Shown here one piece after another: positions 6,811-8,891 of a DNA stretch of 8,891 bases. The stretch's first letter is position 1. Each line of letters opens with the position of its first letter. The DNA is taken from positions 1 to 8,891 of the forward strand of contig JBMOEX010000088.1 of NCBI GenBank assembly GCA_049314535.1. The letters run 5' to 3'. This DNA comes from LMEP-6097 sp049314535. Its GTDB lineage: Bacteria; Cyanobacteriota; Vampirovibrionia; LMEP-6097. The notes under the pieces were generated by a model. The model was not told the DNA's origin, made no database searches, and worked only from the letters and a program-made list of their open reading frames with translations. The translations under genes and the position numbers were made by a program.

Positions 6811-7728
6811 ATGCAGCTTTTTTCTTTCCTGTCTTTATTAATGGTTTTAAGTTTTTACAGTAATGCCCTCGCTTTCGATGTTAAGCAAACTGCGGTAGTG
6901 CAAGCACAGACTGCTCAGGCACAGCCTAAAGCAGCAGCGGTGAACATAGATGCTACACCACTGTCTATGACTCTTAAAAAAACGGCTGTGCAGCAGGGAC
7001 AGTATTTTGAGGTAGATATTACGGGTGCTGAGAAAAACCCTCTTGTGTGGTTTAATTCAGAGTCTTTTCTGGCTTTTAAAATTGCCGATAAGGTTTATAA
7101 GGCTTTAATTCCAGTCGAGAATTTAACTAAGCCGGGTAGCTATGTTATTCTTGCAAGGACTGGAGGATGGGAAGAAAGAATCCCAGTCAAGGTTTTAGAT
7201 AATCGTAAACCCATACAGTATATTTATTTAGATCCCGATAAAAGCTCTTTAGAGGCGACTAATAAAGAAATTAATGAGATCAGCAGTGCTTTTAGACTAA
7301 AGACTGAAGAGAAATATGCACAGGGTAAATTTTCTTATCCTTCTACAGCAGTTAAATCAAGTCCATTTGGTGTGAAACGATCTTACAATAAAGGTCCTGT
7401 AGATAGCTATCATAAAGGCTTAGATTTCGCTGGTAAAATGGGAAGCCCCGTCTTCGCTCCAGCCGATGGCAAGGTAGCTTTAACTGGTTTAGAGAAAGAT
7501 GGTTTTCAAGTTCATGGTAATACTATTTTGATAGACCATGGTCACGCACTGAGTTCTATTTATCTTCATCTAAGCAAGATAGATGTAAAGAAAGGTGACA
7601 TGGTAACTAAGGGACAGAAGATCGGCGAGGTGGGTCATACTGGCATCTCTACAGGCCCGCATTTGCACTGGGGGACTTATCTCTATGGAACTAGTGTGGA
7701 TCCAGAGTTGTTTGTTAAAGGGGACTGA
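6811..7728 (+). CDS. Secreted M23-family (LytM-type) peptidoglycan metallopeptidase
   Basis: A 305-residue exported protein predicted to cut peptide cross-links or stems in peptidoglycan. Residues 1-21 form a Sec signal peptide with a probable signal peptidase I site after SNALA. An Ala/Gln-rich linker (25-45, AQTAQAQPKAAA) leads to a beta-rich, probably Ig-like domain (about 48-130). The C-terminal M23 domain spans about 173-303. Its zinc ligands are H201 and D205 in YHKGLDFA and H286 in GPHLHWG; H284 and H253 (IYLHLS) are the catalytic histidines. GVKRSYN (187-193), APADGKV (216-222) and KKGDMVTKGQKIGEVGHTG (260-278) are typical surrounding motifs. All catalytic residues are present, so it should be active, unlike degenerate EnvC/NlpD-type activators. 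An in-frame TAA at 6799-6801 fixes the start. It lies 89 bp after trpB and ends just before a large palindrome. Confidence 0.95.
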   Translation: MQLFSFLSLLMVLSFYSNALAFDVKQTAVVQAQTAQAQPKAAAVNIDATPLSMTLKKTAVQQGQYFEVDITGAEKNPLVWFNSESFLAFKIADKVYKALIPVENLTKPGSYVILARTGGWEERIPVKVLDNRKPIQYIYLDPDKSSLEATNKEINEISSAFRLKTEEKYAQGKFSYPSTAVKSSPFGVKRSYNKGPVDSYHKGLDFAGKMGSPVFAPADGKVALTGLEKDGFQVHGNTILIDHGHALSSIYLHLSKIDVKKGDMVTKGQKIGEVGHTGISTGPHLHWGTYLYGTSVDPELFVKGD

Positions 7729-7733
7729 AAATG

Positions 7734-7817
7734 GGAGGCTATTAAACCATGCTTCGCTACACCCCAAGCCTATAGCTTGGGTCCCCAAGTTTCGCTCTTC
7801 ATGGTTTAATAGCCTCC
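7734..7817. terminator. 84-bp palindrome with 18-bp perfect arms; probable bidirectional terminator or palindromic repeat element
   Basis: GGAGGCTATTAAACCATG (7734-7751) and CATGGTTTAATAGCCTCC (7800-7817) are exact inverted copies. The right arm runs into TTTTA and the left arm is preceded by GAAAATG, so each strand ends its stem with a short T-run. It begins 5 bp after the M23 stop codon and sits between two convergent genes, the ideal place for a terminator serving both. The 48-base loop is itself structured. CCCAAGC (7763-7769) pairs with GCTTGGG (7775-7781) around CTATA, while a second CCCCAAG (7783-7789) can compete for the same CTTGG. TTCGCT also occurs twice in the loop (7753-7758, 7791-7796). 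This is larger and more GC-rich than an ordinary intrinsic terminator, so a dispersed palindromic (REP/MITE-like) element is an alternative. Confidence 0.75.
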
Positions 7818-7894
7818 TTTTATCCAAAACTCTCGGCGTATTTGTCTAGTAGAGAAGCTCAGATGCTTGTTTGATTTCTTCTTGCAGTAAGAAC

Positions 7895-8677
7895 TTATTC
7901 ATCTTGATGATTTGCTGTCATTTTTTGCTGACTAGTGGGACCAAGTAAAGCCACATCAATACGCCCAAGCTCCTTAAGAACAACGACTCCATTGATCTGT
8001 GTTTTTTCAGGCTTAGATTTCGGACCAAAATCAAAGCCTCCGACTCCGTAGCTTCCGCCCATTGTTTTTAATGCCCCACCACTTTCATAACCAAACCTAC
8101 TCATGCCATAATTTCCAGCTCCTAGAAAAGAAGATTGAACTATGTTCTCCTTTTCAAGATCGGTTAACAACTCAACAACCCGAACTCGCAGCGTCCCTTT
8201 AGAAGTATCTTCATATTGAGCAACCAACTTGGCGTTTTCATCCTGTGGTACTGTGAAGATGATAGGTTCATTAGTCACCTTAGCGTCAAGAGCCTCTCCA
8301 AGCTTAACCTGCTGCTGCTGTCTGTTTGTTACTTGTCTTCCTGTGATAACAACAGTTGCTTTACCTAGTTCAGGGGACTCTTTATTAAAGATATATATTA
8401 GTTGTTCATGCTTTTTTTTGCCATCTGTAGTTTTTTGACCCGTCTCCGTTTCCAAAGTAGGCAAACCACCATCTAATTCAACAAGTAAACCTATTTGCTT
8501 TGTGCCAGTATAACGCTCGGAACCTTGAGTGTAGCTTCCTTTCCGTTCCACAAGAATATCCTCATTAGGAATACTAATTTCAAACTTTAATTCACTACCT
8601 GGTTGTATCACAAATGATGGTCTGGTTTTTTGGGTCACCACTTCAGCCTTATCTCCTAAGGGTTTAGTAGCTGTCAT
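7895..8677 (-). CDS. Uncharacterised protein, probably beta-rich; true 5' end unclear
   Basis: I do not recognise this protein, 260 residues from the first ATG. No membrane segment is visible. The first two thirds alternate short hydrophobic and charged stretches, as in beta-sandwich folds (for example SFVIQPGSELKFEISIPNE, 21-39, and ATVVITGRQV). There is a poly-Gln run (RQQQQV). A glycine-rich patch (about 185-219, including GGSYGVGGFDFG) precedes a hydrophilic C-terminus. The ATG at 8677 is only the first ATG, not clearly the start: no ribosome-binding site lies at normal spacing, and protein-like sequence continues in frame upstream to 8851, where a TAG (8852-8854) interrupts it. The gene may be truncated by a nonsense mutation, start at a non-ATG codon, or carry a sequencing error. 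It converges on the M23 gene across the palindrome, so it is a separate transcription unit. Confidence 0.65.
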   Translation of the reverse strand: MTATKPLGDKAEVVTQKTRPSFVIQPGSELKFEISIPNEDILVERKGSYTQGSERYTGTKQIGLLVELDGGLPTLETETGQKTTDGKKKHEQLIYIFNKESPELGKATVVITGRQVTNRQQQQVKLGEALDAKVTNEPIIFTVPQDENAKLVAQYEDTSKGTLRVRVVELLTDLEKENIVQSSFLGAGNYGMSRFGYESGGALKTMGGSYGVGGFDFGPKSKPEKTQINGVVVLKELGRIDVALLGPTSQQKMTANHQDE

Positions 8678-8851
8678 CTCAACAAAATTATCACCTTCAG
8701 ATGAATTAGGTTTTCTAATTCCAATTGCAGTTTGAAGAGCACCCCACCAGTTATCTCTTTGCTCTGCTGTTGGCTTAGAGAAAACTTTTAAGCCGACAAC
8801 CGACTGTTTATTATCTCCATTTCCATCTTCTAAATCCAGGGCTGTCTCATT
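8678..8851 (-). other. In-frame open extension upstream of the unknown gene's first ATG, ending at TAG
   Basis: This 174-bp stretch contains no ATG, GTG or TTG codon in the gene's frame, yet its 58 codons read as ordinary protein. Examples are ETALDLEDGNGDNKQ near the start and EQRDNWWGALQTAIGIRK in the middle, joined directly to the downstream ORF. Upstream, TAG (8852-8854) interrupts the frame, and a further 12 codons to the window edge are open in the same frame. The simplest reading is coding sequence belonging to the downstream gene, with its start lost, unconventional (one CTG is in frame) or disrupted. No other gene or RNA is visible from 8678 to 8891. Confidence 0.5.
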
Positions 8852-8891
8852 CTAAAAATCAAGAGATTTTAGGAAATTTTTGAAAGATAAT

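Noticed and set aside
7570..7827. 85-codon minus-strand open frame over the M23 gene end and the palindrome
   Set aside because: It overlaps conserved M23 catalytic codons and runs through the inverted repeat; its translation has no protein-like pattern.
8309..8322. CTG trinucleotide run
   Set aside because: It encodes the glutamine run of the minus-strand protein and has too few units to be a repeat locus.
8848..8850. ATG on the minus strand upstream of the unknown gene, as a start codon
   Set aside because: It is out of frame with the gene and reaches a stop codon after six codons, so it could only serve if a frameshift or sequencing error lies nearby.

Overview
The window is AT-rich bacterial chromosomal DNA, mostly housekeeping and core-metabolism genes with short gaps. 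No ribosomal or transfer RNA gene, CRISPR array, transposase or phage gene was seen. The TrpB and the C-terminal half of LysRS look bacterial and, from memory, resemble the cyanobacterial versions. Almost no start codon has a Shine-Dalgarno sequence at normal spacing, a trait of Cyanobacteriota and Bacteroidota. IspH, however, carries a RHEIVHN motif like the proteobacterial form. A non-photosynthetic Cyanobacteriota relative (Melainabacteria/Vampirovibrionia) is one guess, but the phylum cannot be fixed from this stretch.

Layout, left to right. An AEC-family membrane transporter (15-965, minus) diverges from ispH (1024-2028, plus), which is followed after 12 bp by a DppC/OppC-type ABC permease (2041-2838). 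Convergent to it is an uncharacterised helical protein (2860-3411, minus). A 165-bp divergent spacer with a 10-bp inverted repeat separates that gene from a type IV pilin-like prepilin (3577-4071, plus). The prepilin gene overlaps lysS (4064-5506) by 8 bp; trpB (5540-6721) and a secreted M23 metallopeptidase (6811-7728) follow on the same strand. An 84-bp near-perfect palindrome (7734-7817) closes this run. Beyond it lies an unknown minus-strand gene (7895-8677) whose open frame continues upstream to an in-frame TAG near the window edge.

How the genes relate: the window does not encode one pathway. IspH makes isoprenoid precursors, LysRS charges tRNA-Lys, TrpB makes tryptophan, the M23 enzyme works on peptidoglycan outside the cytoplasm, and the prepilin would need an assembly machine encoded elsewhere. 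The ABC permease lacks its partner permease and ATPases here, and trpB lacks trpA.

The points most worth a second look are the structured palindrome at 7734-7817, the apparently broken or non-ATG-started gene at the right end, the LysRS lacking a helical segment between motifs 2 and 3, and the pilin/lysS overlap. I did not find a convincing new multi-gene system; the two uncharacterised proteins are the only unknown coding content.
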